A DNA stretch of 64,000 nt from Umezawaea endophytica. GTDB taxonomy: Bacteria > Actinomycetota > Actinomycetes > Mycobacteriales > Pseudonocardiaceae. Under the pieces are notes generated by a model that saw nothing but the letters and a program-made list of their open reading frames with translations, had not been told where the DNA came from and made no database searches. Shown here piece after piece: positions 33,993 through 42,702 of this stretch. The translations under genes were made by a program, and so were the position numbers. The stretch's first letter is position 1; the number at the start of each line of letters is the position of its first letter. The stretch lies in assembly GCF_025061645.1 (NCBI RefSeq), contig NZ_JANYMP010000006.1, positions 62,001 through 126,000 on the forward strand. Reading direction: 5' to 3'.

Positions 33993-34816
33993 TCGGCGAC
34001 GGCGCGGCGCCGACGGCGTCGCGCCAGCAGCAGCCGGAAGCCGAGAGCCGCGACCAGCAGGAACGCGGCGAACGGCAGCCACCAGCGCGGTCCGACGACG
34101 GTCTCGAAGAGCAGTTCCAGCAGGCCGAGCAGGATCGCCGCCACCACCACGCCGCGCGGGGTGCGGCCCAGGAGCGCGGCCGTCACCGCGTACAGGCCGA
34201 CCGAGATCCCGGTCAGGTACCAGGCGGCGCCGGGCACCTTGACCAGGTACAGCAGGGCGGCCAACCCGGACAGCACGCCGCTCACGACCACCGGCGGCAC
34301 CCCGCGGCGGGTGGCGGCGATCGACCCCGCGATGGCCGCCGCGGCCAGCACGACCACGGTGACCTGGACGCTGTCGACACCGGGTAGCAGCTCGCGCGGC
34401 CGGAACACCCTGATCTGCGGCTCGGCCGTCGGCCCCCGCAGCAGCCAGAGGCCGAGCTGCACGACGGCGACCACGCCGACGCCGAGCGGCGCGGACCACC
34501 GGAAGCCCACGGCGGCCGAGACCGCCGTGGCGACCACGACGGCCGCCGCCAGCGCGACACCGAGGTGGACCGGTACCAGCGCCGCCGCCACGTCGGGGGT
34601 CGGGCCCGGCCGGAACCCGAGGAGCCAGAACACCGCGTAGGCGGCGAACACACCGAGCGAGAACCCCGCCACCTGGCCGACGTCGACCCGGCCCGCCGCA
34701 CGGGTGCAGGCCAGGGCCAGCAGGGCGTAGACGAACCCCTGGACCACGCCTTCGAACGCCATCGCGGGCCACTGGTCGACGAGCAGGTCGGCGCCCCGCA
34801 CCAACCCGGCGGGCAT
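33989..34816 (-). CDS. diverged LivH-like membrane protein
   Basis: About 275 residues from ATG 34816 (other starts upstream and the internal ATG of MAFEGVV are possible). There are eight or more hydrophobic segments. The N-terminal block (GVVQGFVYALLALACTRAAG, then RVDVGQVAGFSLGVFAAYA) and the C-terminal block (GLYAVTAALLGRTPRGVVVA) line up by eye with the LivH permease encoded at 38109-39071. The conserved INFAH and GGIGNLRG motifs have decayed, and no ATPase or binding protein is next to it. It may be a relic or a repurposed permease. It ends in a CTAG overlap with the thioesterase gene. Confidence 0.7.
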   Translation of the reverse strand: MPAGLVRGADLLVDQWPAMAFEGVVQGFVYALLALACTRAAGRVDVGQVAGFSLGVFAAYAVFWLLGFRPGPTPDVAAALVPVHLGVALAAAVVVATAVSAAVGFRWSAPLGVGVVAVVQLGLWLLRGPTAEPQIRVFRPRELLPGVDSVQVTVVVLAAAAIAGSIAATRRGVPPVVVSGVLSGLAALLYLVKVPGAAWYLTGISVGLYAVTAALLGRTPRGVVVAAILLGLLELLFETVVGPRWWLPFAAFLLVAALGFRLLLARRRRRRAVAD

Positions 34817-34905
34817 CAGGTGGTTCACCCGACCAGGCTGCCACACGGCCGGGAGGTCGCTGGTCGAAGGCCCCGGCACGGGCTCGCGGCTGCGACACTG
34901 GCGGG

Positions 34906-35451
34906 GTGGATCCGCGACGCGCCCTCGCCACCGGTCTGACCGCGGTGGTCGTCCTGACCGCCTGCACCGCGAACGACCCGGCTCCGCCGCCGTCCCCGAG
35001 GACGTACTCGCCGCCGCCCGAGACGGCCCGCGCCGACGAGACCGTCCTGCACCTGCCCGCCGTGACCGACGGCGACACGTCGTTCGTGGCGCTTGGCCTC
35101 ACCAGCGGTATGGACATGGTCATCGGCAGCCACGCGGAGTGGCAGGCGAAGGGCCAGTACGTGCGGGTCCGGCTGCTGGTCACGAGCAACGGGCGCAGCA
35201 CCGTCCTGTACGACGCGCGGCGGCCGGTGCTGATCGACTCGGCGGGCCGGGAGCACGCGACGGACGTCCAGGCCATGTCCATCAAGCGCCAGCCGGACAA
35301 GGTGGAGCTCGGGTTCACCGTGAAGCTGGAGCACGACGTCTACTTCGACATCCCGGACGACGCGAAGCCAGCGAAGCTGCGGGTGTTCGGCGGGCCGACG
35401 CTGATGGACCAGGAGGACCTGACCGGTCCGGAGATCGACCTGAATCCGTGA
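34906..35451 (+). CDS. putative lipoprotein with Ig-like domain
   Basis: 181 residues from GTG 34906. The signal is short: basic DPRRALATG, hydrophobic LTAVVVL, lipobox LTAC, so the Cys near residue 20 is predicted to be lipid-modified. A Pro/Ser linker follows. The remaining 120 residues look all-beta, with VRVRLLVTSNGRSTVLYDAR and VELGFTVKLEHDVYFDIPDD, resembling DUF4352/telomeric-repeat-like Ig folds, though this is not certain. It is convergent with livF and separated from it by a strong hairpin. Confidence 0.75.
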   Translation: MDPRRALATGLTAVVVLTACTANDPAPPPSPRTYSPPPETARADETVLHLPAVTDGDTSFVALGLTSGMDMVIGSHAEWQAKGQYVRVRLLVTSNGRSTVLYDARRPVLIDSAGREHATDVQAMSIKRQPDKVELGFTVKLEHDVYFDIPDDAKPAKLRVFGGPTLMDQEDLTGPEIDLNP

Positions 35452-35458
35452 CCGGACG

Positions 35459-35500
35459 CCGCGAGGGCCGCCGGAGCGGGTGCTCCGACGGCCCTCGCGG
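35459..35500. terminator. bidirectional terminator between lipoprotein gene and livF
   Basis: An outer perfect 12-bp stem pairs 35459-35470 (CCGCGAGGGCCG) with 35489-35500. An inner 6-bp stem, CGGAGC (35472-35477) with GCTCCG (35482-35487), closes it. It sits exactly between two convergent stops (35451 and 35518). Confidence 0.85.
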
Positions 35501-35517
35501 GTCTGGCCCGGAACGGC

Positions 35518-36231
35518 TCAGTGGCCGAGCTCGCCACCGAGGTAGGCGGCCCGGACACCGGGGTCGTTCAGCAGCTCGACGCCGGGCGCGCTCTTGACGA
35601 CGCGGCCGGTCTCGAGCACGTAGGCGCGGTCGGACAGCTTGAGCGCCTGCTGGGCGTTCTGCTCGACCAGCAGCACCGTGGTGCCGCGCGAGTTGATCTC
35701 CTTGATGATGGTGAAGATCTGCGCGATCAGCATCGGGGCCAGCCCCATCGACGGCTCGTCGAGGAGCAGGACCTTCGGCTTGGTCATCAGCGCGCGGCCG
35801 ATGGCGATCATCTGTTGCTCGCCGCCGGACATCGTGCCGCCGAACTGCGTCTTGCGCTCGTTCAGGCGCGGGAACAGCTCGTACACCTCTTCGAGGTCGC
35901 CCGAGAGATCACCCTTGCGGGTGTAGGCGCCCATGAGGAGGTTCTCCTGCACGGTCATGCCGGGGAACACCCCGCGGCCTTCCGGGGACTGCCCGATGCC
36001 GAGCTGCACCCGCTTGTGGCCGGGGGTCTTGGAGATGTCCTCGCCGTCGAACAGGATCTGGCCGCTGGAGAGCGGGCGCAGACCCGAGATCGTCTTCAGC
36101 GTGGTCGTCTTGCCCGCGCCGTTGGCCCCGATGAGCGACACGATCTCGCCCTCGTTGACCTCGATGCTGATCCCCTTGAGGGCAGCGATCTTCCCGTAGT
36201 GGACGTTGATGTCCTTGACCTCAAGAAGCAT
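35518..36231 (-). CDS. livF: branched-chain amino acid ABC transporter ATPase LivF
   Basis: 237 residues. Walker A is GANGAGKTTTLK at about 37-48, signature MSGGEQQMIAIGRALM, Walker B LLLDEPSMGL. The N-terminus LLEVKDINVHYGKIAALKGI and the C-terminal YVLETGRVV are LivF hallmarks. It powers uptake together with LivG. It starts 11 bp inside the end of livG and is the last gene of livKHMGF. A bidirectional hairpin follows. Confidence 0.95.
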   Translation of the reverse strand: MLLEVKDINVHYGKIAALKGISIEVNEGEIVSLIGANGAGKTTTLKTISGLRPLSSGQILFDGEDISKTPGHKRVQLGIGQSPEGRGVFPGMTVQENLLMGAYTRKGDLSGDLEEVYELFPRLNERKTQFGGTMSGGEQQMIAIGRALMTKPKVLLLDEPSMGLAPMLIAQIFTIIKEINSRGTTVLLVEQNAQQALKLSDRAYVLETGRVVKSAPGVELLNDPGVRAAYLGGELGH

Positions 36232-36997
36232 CTTCTGCCACTCCCAGGTACGCCTCGATGACCTTCGGGTTGTTCTGCACCTCGTGCGGAAGCCCCTCCG
36301 CGATGAGCTGACCGAAGTCGAGCACGGCGAGCCGGTCGCTGACGTGCATGACCAGGCTCATGTCGTGCTCGATCAGCAGCACAGTGCGGCCGTCGTCGCG
36401 GATCTTGCGGATCAGCTCCTGCAACGCGATCTTCTCCGCCGGGTTCATGCCCGCGGCGGGCTCGTCGAGCAGCAGCAGCTTCGGGTCCGTCGCCAGGGCC
36501 CGTGCGATCTCCAGCCTGCGCTGGTCGCCGTACGGGAGGTTCTTCGCGGTCTCGGTCATCCGCGCGGAGATGCCGACGAAGTCGAGCAGCTCGCGCGCGA
36601 CCTCGCGGCCGCGCTTCTCCTCCTTGCGGTGCCAGGGGAGGCCGAGGGTCGCGCCGATCGCACCGGTCTTGTGGTGCGCGTCGGCGCCCACCATCACGTT
36701 CTCCAGCGCCGTCATGTTGTGGAACAGGCGGATGTTCTGGAACGTGCGGGCGATGCCCTTCTTGGTGACCTTGAACCGCTTCTGGCCGTCGATGCGCTCA
36801 CCGTTGAAGCGCACCTCGCCCTCGGTCGGCGCGTAGACGCCGGTGACCACGTTGAACACCGTGGTCTTGCCGGCGCCGTTCGGGCCGATCAGGGCGAAGA
36901 TCTCCCCGCTGTTGATGGAGATCTTCGCTTCCTTCAACGCGGTCACGCCGCCGAAGCGCATGGTCACGTTGTCGAGTTCGAGCACTGGGGTAGTCAC
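36221..36997 (-). CDS. livG: branched-chain amino acid ABC transporter ATPase LivG
   Basis: 258 residues from GTG 36997, which overlaps the livM stop by 4 bp. The open frame continues upstream but only as antisense-like sequence within livM. Walker A is GPNGAGKTTVFN, the Q-loop region reads GIARTFQNIRLF, and the signature has the LivG form LPYGDQRRLEIARAL. Walker B is LLLDEPAAGM. The C-terminal IEAYLG is also typical. It pairs with LivF as the heterodimeric motor. Confidence 0.95.
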   Translation of the reverse strand: MTTPVLELDNVTMRFGGVTALKEAKISINSGEIFALIGPNGAGKTTVFNVVTGVYAPTEGEVRFNGERIDGQKRFKVTKKGIARTFQNIRLFHNMTALENVMVGADAHHKTGAIGATLGLPWHRKEEKRGREVARELLDFVGISARMTETAKNLPYGDQRRLEIARALATDPKLLLLDEPAAGMNPAEKIALQELIRKIRDDGRTVLLIEHDMSLVMHVSDRLAVLDFGQLIAEGLPHEVQNNPKVIEAYLGVAEDAS

Positions 36998-38112
36998 TTG
37001 CTGCCCACCTCCGCGGACGTGTCGTCGGAGTCCGGGCCGGGAACCTCGGCGGCAAGGGTGCCCATGCCACCCGTTCCCTCGTGGAGTTCGGCCTTGCGCT
37101 GACGCGACGGCAGCAGGCCCTCCGGACGCAGCGCCATCATCAGCACGAGCACGGCGCCGAACAGGAGGATCCGGTACTCGGCCAGGAAGCGGAACCGCTC
37201 CGGCAGCCAGGCGATCACGAACGCGCCGAGGATGACACCCGGCAGGTTGCCCGCACCGCCCAGCACGACCGCGGCGAGGATCGTCGCGGACAGGATGAAC
37301 GGGAACGAGTTCGGCTCGATGAAGATCGCCTTGCTGGCGTAGATGGCCCCGGCGAGGCCACCGATCATCGCGCCGATCGCGAACGCGAGCAGCTTGAACT
37401 TGAACGTCGGCACGCCCATGAGCTCGGCGGCGTCCTCGTCCTCGCGGATCGCGGCCCACGCGCGGCCGACGCGGCTCTTGTGGAGCCGGACCGAGAACAC
37501 GATGACCAGCGCGATGGCCGCGACGATCAGGTAGTAGTACGGCGCCGGGTCGAGCAGGAACTCCATGCCGAACAGCGGCTCGGGGTGGGGGACGTTCGTG
37601 ATGCCGCGAGCGCCACCGATCTCGTCGGTGTTGTTCGCGGTGATCCGGACGATCTCACCGAAGCCGAGCGTCACGATCGCGAGGTAGTCGCCCCGCAGCC
37701 GCAGCGTCGGCGCGCCGAGGATGACGCCGGAGACCGCCGCCAGCACGATGCCCATCACCAGCGTGGCCCAGAACGTCAGGCCGTGCTTGGTGCCGAAGTA
37801 CGCGAGGGTGTAGCCGCCGATCGCGAAGAAGGCGACGAACCCGAGGTCGAGCATTCCCGCCTGGCCGACCACGATGTTCAGGCCGACGGCCAGCAGGATG
37901 TACGTGCCGATCGGGTAGAACAGAACGGTCGTCCAGTCCGATTCCGGGGACATGAACGAACCGATCCACGGCGCCGGGAGGATCAGCGCGAACACGATCG
38001 CCGCGAGGTACACGGTGTAGCGCTGCCACTGCGGGGCGTCGGCCCACCAATCGCGTGCGCGGTCGACCGGGTGGAATGCATTTCGCTTTGCAGTCACTCC
38101 GTCGCCTTTCAT
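36994..38112 (-). CDS. livM: branched-chain amino acid ABC transporter permease LivM
   Basis: 372 residues, ATG start overlapping the livH stop (ATGA). About nine to ten hydrophobic segments begin at YTVYLAAIVFALILPAPWIG. Family motifs: LNIVVGQAGMLDLGFVAFFA, TLRLRGDYLAIVTLGFGEIVR, and the EAA-like loop GRAWAAIREDEDAAELMGV. The last 50 residues form a polar tail longer than usual. It forms the transmembrane channel with LivH. Confidence 0.95.
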   Translation of the reverse strand: MKGDGVTAKRNAFHPVDRARDWWADAPQWQRYTVYLAAIVFALILPAPWIGSFMSPESDWTTVLFYPIGTYILLAVGLNIVVGQAGMLDLGFVAFFAIGGYTLAYFGTKHGLTFWATLVMGIVLAAVSGVILGAPTLRLRGDYLAIVTLGFGEIVRITANNTDEIGGARGITNVPHPEPLFGMEFLLDPAPYYYLIVAAIALVIVFSVRLHKSRVGRAWAAIREDEDAAELMGVPTFKFKLLAFAIGAMIGGLAGAIYASKAIFIEPNSFPFILSATILAAVVLGGAGNLPGVILGAFVIAWLPERFRFLAEYRILLFGAVLVLMMALRPEGLLPSRQRKAELHEGTGGMGTLAAEVPGPDSDDTSAEVGSK

Positions 38113-39071
38113 GCTCGTGCCCTCTGGAGGGATTCACCGAGAATGCCGGTGGGACGGAACATCAGCACCGCGACCAGGATCACGAACGCGATGACGTCCT
38201 TCCACTGGGATCCCAGGAAGATCGCACCCCAGTTCTCGACCAGGCCGAGCACGATGCCGCCCATCAGGGCACCTCGCAGGTTGCCGATACCACCGAGCAC
38301 GGCAGCGGTGAACGCCTTGATGCCGAGCACGAACCCGACGCGGTAGTCGGTGTTCTCGATCTCCATCACGTAGAACGCGGCGGCGACGCCCGCCATCGCG
38401 CCACCGAGCAGGAACGTGACCCGCACGATGTTGTCGATGCTGACGCCCATCAGCACCGCGGCCTCGGGGTCCTGCGCGGTCGCCCGGATGCCGCGGCCGA
38501 GCTTCGTCCGGCTCACGAACTGGTCGAGGATGACCATCACGATGACCGCGCCCACGATGACCAGCACGTGGTCGGTGCGGACGTTCGCGTTGCCGATGGT
38601 GAAGAGCGTGTCGCGGTCGACGAACCTGGGAGCCGACTGCTGGTTGCGACCGGGCTTGCCGGTCAGCCAGTTGATGACCTCCAGGCCGAACAGCTCCTGG
38701 AGGAACAGCGACGCGCCGATCGCGGAGATCAGCGCGGCCAGCCTGGTCGCGCCCTTCTTGCGCAGCGGCCGGTAGGCGATGAGCTCCAGGAGCATCGCCG
38801 CGCCACCGGAGACGGCGGCGGAGATGAGGACGATCAGCGCCATCACGCCGATCATCGCGACGCCGCCGAGCGGGGCGGTCGGGGCGATGGCCGTGAGGGT
38901 GACGAGCGACGCGAACGTGCCGATCATGAAGATCTCGGAGTGCGCGAAGTTGATCAGCCGCAGGACGCCGTAGACCATGGTGTAGCCGAGTGCGACGAGC
39001 GCGTAGATGGAGCCGATGACCAGTCCACCTACGGTGCTGGTCAGGAACTGGTTTTGCAGTTCTTGAAGCAT
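38109..39071 (-). CDS. livH: branched-chain amino acid ABC transporter permease LivH
   Basis: 320 residues. Family motifs are intact: GSIYALVALGYTMVYGVLRL, INFAHSEIFMIG, GRGIRATAQDPEAAVLMGV and AVLGGIGNLRGALMGG. It carries about eight membrane helices. It follows livK after a 117-bp gap that holds a large hairpin, which may set a lower permease level than binding-protein level. Confidence 0.95.
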   Translation of the reverse strand: MLQELQNQFLTSTVGGLVIGSIYALVALGYTMVYGVLRLINFAHSEIFMIGTFASLVTLTAIAPTAPLGGVAMIGVMALIVLISAAVSGGAAMLLELIAYRPLRKKGATRLAALISAIGASLFLQELFGLEVINWLTGKPGRNQQSAPRFVDRDTLFTIGNANVRTDHVLVIVGAVIVMVILDQFVSRTKLGRGIRATAQDPEAAVLMGVSIDNIVRVTFLLGGAMAGVAAAFYVMEIENTDYRVGFVLGIKAFTAAVLGGIGNLRGALMGGIVLGLVENWGAIFLGSQWKDVIAFVILVAVLMFRPTGILGESLQRARA

Positions 39072-39120
39072 GACTGGGATGCCTTACGAGACGGGGCGAG
39101 GATTCTTCGCCACAGTGGCG

Positions 39121-39158
39121 GGGAGCGGGAGCGCTGGTGTGCCAGCGCCCCCGCTCCC
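39121..39158. promoter_or_regulatory. intercistronic hairpin between livK and livH
   Basis: A 17-bp stem pairs 39121-39137 with 39142-39158 with a single mismatch, around a TGTG loop. No T run follows. Likely a processing or partial-termination site giving more LivK than transporter, a common arrangement for binding-protein operons (inference). Confidence 0.75.
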
Positions 39159-39188
39159 CCGCGTCGTGCTATTCCTGCTCCGCCGGCA

Positions 39189-40352
39189 TCAACTGCCCAG
39201 CTTCGCCTCCGCGGCCGGGCCGAGCAGCTTGATCTTGCCGCCGACGACCTGGTAGACGAAGATCGCGTTCGAGTCGGGCTCGCCGTTCTCCTTGAACTTC
39301 ATCTGCTTCGTGATGCCCTTGAAGTCCGCGGTCTTCAGGAACTCGTTGATCTTCTCCGAGGTGGTGTTGCCAGCCTCGATCGCCTTGATGTACGCGGTCG
39401 CGGCGTCGTAGCCCTCGGACGCGTAGATCGCCGGGTCGACGTTGAACTTCGCCTTGTACCTGGTGGCGAAGTCCTTCTGGTCGCCCTCGGTGGTGATGGC
39501 GCACGGGCAGCCGATGACGGCGCCCTCGGCCGCGGCGGTACCCGCACCGGTGATGAGCTGGGCGTCGAGCGAACCGTCACCGGTCGCGAACGTCGCGGTC
39601 ACGCCACCGTCGCGGAGCTGCTTGAGCAGACGGCCGCCCTGGGCGTAGTAGCCGCCGAAGGCGACGATGTCCGGGTTGGACGACTTCACCTTGGCCACGG
39701 TGGACGAGTAGTCCGAGGCGTCCTTGGCGAACTTGTCGGTCTCGACGGCCACACCCGCGGCCGTGAAGGACTTCGTGAAGGCCTCCGCGAGGCCGACCGA
39801 GTACTCCTGGTCGTCGGACAGGACGAAGACCTTCTTCGGGGACTTCGCCTTGACGAGGAACTCGGCGATGCCGGGGCCCTGGTCGTCGTCGTTCGCCACC
39901 ACGCGGTGCCAGTACTTCCAGCCGTTCTTGGCCAGGCCCGGGTTCGTCGCCGACGGCGAGACGCTCGGGATCTTGCTCTGCTCCAGCACGCCGCCGATGG
40001 CCTTCGACTCACCGGAGAAGGCCGGGCCGATGAGGGCGGCGATCTTGTCGGAGCCGACGGCGGTCGCGATCAGCGACGTGGCCTGCTCCGGCTTGCCCTG
40101 GCTGTCGTAGTCCTTGAGCTCGATCTTGACCTTGGGGCTCTTGGCGTTGTACTCGTCGATCGCGAGCTTCGCGCCGTTGTTCGGCGGGATCACGATTCCG
40201 GAGTTCTCACCGGTGAGGTCACCCATGAACCCGATCTTGATGGTGCTTGCGTCCCCCCCGCCCGACGAGCTGGTACCGCCGGCACAAGCACTCAGAACCA
40301 ACGACGCTGCCGTCGCTAGCACGAGTACTCGTCCGAGTCGCGCTCCTGACAC
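39189..40352 (-). CDS. livK: branched-chain amino acid ABC transporter substrate-binding lipoprotein
   Basis: 387 residues from GTG 40352. Signal region VLVLATAASLVLSAC carries the lipobox LSAC, followed by a Gly/Ser linker. The mature protein begins IKIGFMGDLTGENSG and has ALIGPAFSGESKAIGGVLEQ and VFVLSDDQEYSVGLAEAF, standard for periplasmic-binding fold I Leu/Ile/Val proteins. It would capture ligand outside the membrane for LivHMGF. First gene of the operon. The promoter must lie in the AT-richer 276-bp region upstream. Confidence 0.95.
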   Translation of the reverse strand: MSGARLGRVLVLATAASLVLSACAGGTSSSGGGDASTIKIGFMGDLTGENSGIVIPPNNGAKLAIDEYNAKSPKVKIELKDYDSQGKPEQATSLIATAVGSDKIAALIGPAFSGESKAIGGVLEQSKIPSVSPSATNPGLAKNGWKYWHRVVANDDDQGPGIAEFLVKAKSPKKVFVLSDDQEYSVGLAEAFTKSFTAAGVAVETDKFAKDASDYSSTVAKVKSSNPDIVAFGGYYAQGGRLLKQLRDGGVTATFATGDGSLDAQLITGAGTAAAEGAVIGCPCAITTEGDQKDFATRYKAKFNVDPAIYASEGYDAATAYIKAIEAGNTTSEKINEFLKTADFKGITKQMKFKENGEPDSNAIFVYQVVGGKIKLLGPAAEAKLGS

Positions 40353-40628
40353 CGGTTACCTCCCATGAACCAACCAACCGCCGGTAGGCGGAGCCCCCGA
40401 CACAGGGGCTGGGTTAGGGCAGGAACGTAGCTTCAGATGTGTTCTGTGAACAGGTGGTCCTACTGCTCTGTGTCCACATTGTGACGGTAGTCGCGTCACA
40501 ATAGCGAACCGTTAACAGTCTTAAATCGGCATCAAATTGCCGCTGGTCACAGGGCACGTGCAACCAGTCACCAACAATGAGTGAGATCCTTAGCTCAGGA
40601 GAACGAACCCCTTACCCGATCGGGTAAC
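40353..40628. promoter_or_regulatory. upstream region of the liv operon
   Basis: 276 bp between the ANTAR gene stop and livK. It is the most AT-rich stretch of the area (for example TAACAGTCTTAAATCGGCAT), as expected for a promoter region. No confident -10/-35 pair, riboswitch or palindrome could be fixed by eye. Confidence 0.5.
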
Positions 40629-41225
40629 TCAGCCGAAATTTTCGATGACGGCTTCGGCGACCGCCTTCATGGTCGTGCGACGGTCCATCGCCGTCCTCTG
40701 CACCCACCGGAAAGCCTCTGGCTCCGACAGGTTCTGCTTGCTCATCAGCAGGCCCTTGGCGCGCTCCACGACCTTGCGGGTCTCCAGGCGGTCGGTCAGG
40801 CCCGCGACCTCGTTCTCCAGCGCCTGCAACTCGGCGAAGCGGCTCATGGCCAGCTCGATGGCGGGCACCAGGTCGCGCTTGGCGAACGGCTTGACGAGGT
40901 ACGCCATGGCGCCCGCGTCACGGGCGCGCTCGACCAGCTCCCGCTGGCTGAAGGCGGTCAGTATCACCACGGCGGCGATGCGGCCGCCCGCGATGGCGGA
41001 CGCCGCCTCGATGCCGTCGACCTTGGGCATCTTGACGTCGAGGATCACGAGGTCGGGGCGCAGTTCGGTGGCGAGCTTGATCGCCTCGTCACCGTCGGCC
41101 GCCTCACCGGCGACCTCGTAGCCCTCTTCTCGCAGCATCTCGACGAGATCGAGGCGGATCAGCGCTTCGTCCTCCGCGACGAGCACGCGGCGTGGCGCGG
41201 GGTGGGCCTCGGCCGGTTGGGTCAC
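40629..41225 (-). CDS. ANTAR-domain response regulator (PdtaR-like)
   Basis: 198 residues from GTG 41225, preceded by AGGAGG with 6-base spacing. The receiver domain has acidic EDE in VLVAEDEALIRLD, phospho-acceptor Asp in DLVILDVKMP, and Lys in AYLVKPF. The C-terminal ANTAR RNA-binding domain is LTDRLETRKVVERAKGLLM followed by SEPEAFRWVQRTAMDRR. Such regulators act as antiterminators when phosphorylated. The mycobacterial counterpart PdtaR works with sensor PdtaS. No sensor kinase is nearby. It lies just upstream of the liv operon on the same strand; a regulatory link is speculative. Confidence 0.93.
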   Translation of the reverse strand: MTQPAEAHPAPRRVLVAEDEALIRLDLVEMLREEGYEVAGEAADGDEAIKLATELRPDLVILDVKMPKVDGIEAASAIAGGRIAAVVILTAFSQRELVERARDAGAMAYLVKPFAKRDLVPAIELAMSRFAELQALENEVAGLTDRLETRKVVERAKGLLMSKQNLSEPEAFRWVQRTAMDRRTTMKAVAEAVIENFG

Positions 41226-41471
41226 CGGGGTCCTCCTGACGGTCTTGCCTGACCGGTCGCGGTCGCGGCTGGTCGTGGGCAGTCTACCGACGCCGAAGGG
41301 CCCCACCATCGCGAACTGCCGTGATCGCGGACACGAGCGAGCTTCACGTGTCGCTCTCGGCCACCACCGGACGGGTGAACACGGCACCCGAACCGCTCGG
41401 TCCACAACGGACTCGCGGCGTGGACCGCGTGGGACGCAAGGCACACAGGCCCCGCGTCCCCCGCGCGACCA

Positions 41472-42446
41472 CTACATGATCGCCGCCCAGCCCGTCACGC
41501 CGTCCGGCCACTCGAACGAGGCCAACGCCTCCTCGTTCGCCGGATCGGGACCCTCCACCTCGCGCAGGAACAACAGGTCCGCGCCGACCGACAGGCCAAG
41601 ACCACCCGCCGAAGCGGGCGCCTCGACCGCGCCGGGCAGGCCGAACACGCCGTGGGACAGCCGATCGGCCACCCGGACCAGGCCGAGGCCCGCGGGCCAC
41701 TCCAGCCACCACTGCGCGCCCTGCGACCAGGACCGCAGCCAGGGGGCGTCGGCGAACAGGTGGACGCGGCGCAGCAGGGAGCTGCCCAGGCCCGCGGGAC
41801 CCGGCGTGCGGCCGTGTTCGGCCAGGTGCGCCCGTTCCGGCTCGGTCAGATCGCCCTCGACGAACACGGAGGTGAGACCGCGGTCGGCCAGCAGCCGGTG
41901 GACGTACTTCATGGCGGTGTCCCACGCCGCGGCGTCGACGCCCGCGAGCACGATCCGCGCGTCCGGGTCGTCCAGCACGTGCAACTCGACCGCGCGCGGG
42001 TGCTTGCGGACGCGCAGGCCCGCCAAGCCCGCCACCCACGTCTCCTCCAGGCGGGGCAGGAGTTCGTAGAGCAGCGGGCCGAGCGCGTGGTCCGCCAGGT
42101 GCACGCGCGGCACGGCGAACGGCTCGACCGCGCGGAGGGCGTGCGCCGGGCGAAGCATGCTCGCGGGTGGGCGGAGCTGCAAGTGGGCGGCGGCGTCGGA
42201 GGCGACGCGCAGCAGGGCGGACTCCAGTTCCCGCTGCGGCGTGGACAGCGCCTCGGGCAGCAGTTCCCCGCGCAGCCGCTCGGGGAGTTCGGCCCGGCCC
42301 CGCAGCGCGTCCACGACGCGGTCGCGGTCGTCCGCGGTGAACGCGGACAGCGCGGCCTTGATCGCGGGCACCGCCTGGGACAGGTTCTCGCCGGTGTACA
42401 CCCGGCGGAGGTCGACCAACTGGTCGGTGAGGGACGTGCGTGACAC
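41472..42446 (-). CDS. hypothetical protein
   Basis: 324 residues from GTG 42446, with GGGAG 5 bases upstream. It is soluble, Ala/Leu/Arg-rich and has no signal peptide. Recognisable stretches such as WVAGLAGLRVRKHPRAVELH and WWLEWPAGLGLVRVADRLSHG do not match a family I know. Codon use is the same as its neighbours, with strong third-position GC, so it is a real gene. It is transcribed divergently from the next gene, with a 256-bp gap containing a small GGGGTA/TACCCC inverted repeat. No function proposed. Confidence 0.7.
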   Translation of the reverse strand: MSRTSLTDQLVDLRRVYTGENLSQAVPAIKAALSAFTADDRDRVVDALRGRAELPERLRGELLPEALSTPQRELESALLRVASDAAAHLQLRPPASMLRPAHALRAVEPFAVPRVHLADHALGPLLYELLPRLEETWVAGLAGLRVRKHPRAVELHVLDDPDARIVLAGVDAAAWDTAMKYVHRLLADRGLTSVFVEGDLTEPERAHLAEHGRTPGPAGLGSSLLRRVHLFADAPWLRSWSQGAQWWLEWPAGLGLVRVADRLSHGVFGLPGAVEAPASAGGLGLSVGADLLFLREVEGPDPANEEALASFEWPDGVTGWAAIM

Positions 42447-42702
42447 GGTGGGCTCCCGCTCGCACCGCCCGGCTCGGCGAAGTAGGACGCGCGCACTCGT
42501 GCGTCGGTCTGCTGACAGGTGGTACTCGATGAGCAGGGGTACCTCTACCCCGCGGCGGATCTGCCACCCGGTTGCCGGGGAGTGGCTCCAGCCTCACGTC
42601 TGCTCACGCACGCCGGTCCCCACCCTACCTCCGGCCGCACCCGAATTCCCGCGAGTTCCGCGAACGGGTGAACCGGATCGCGGCGGCGGACGTGCGGGGA
42701 GC

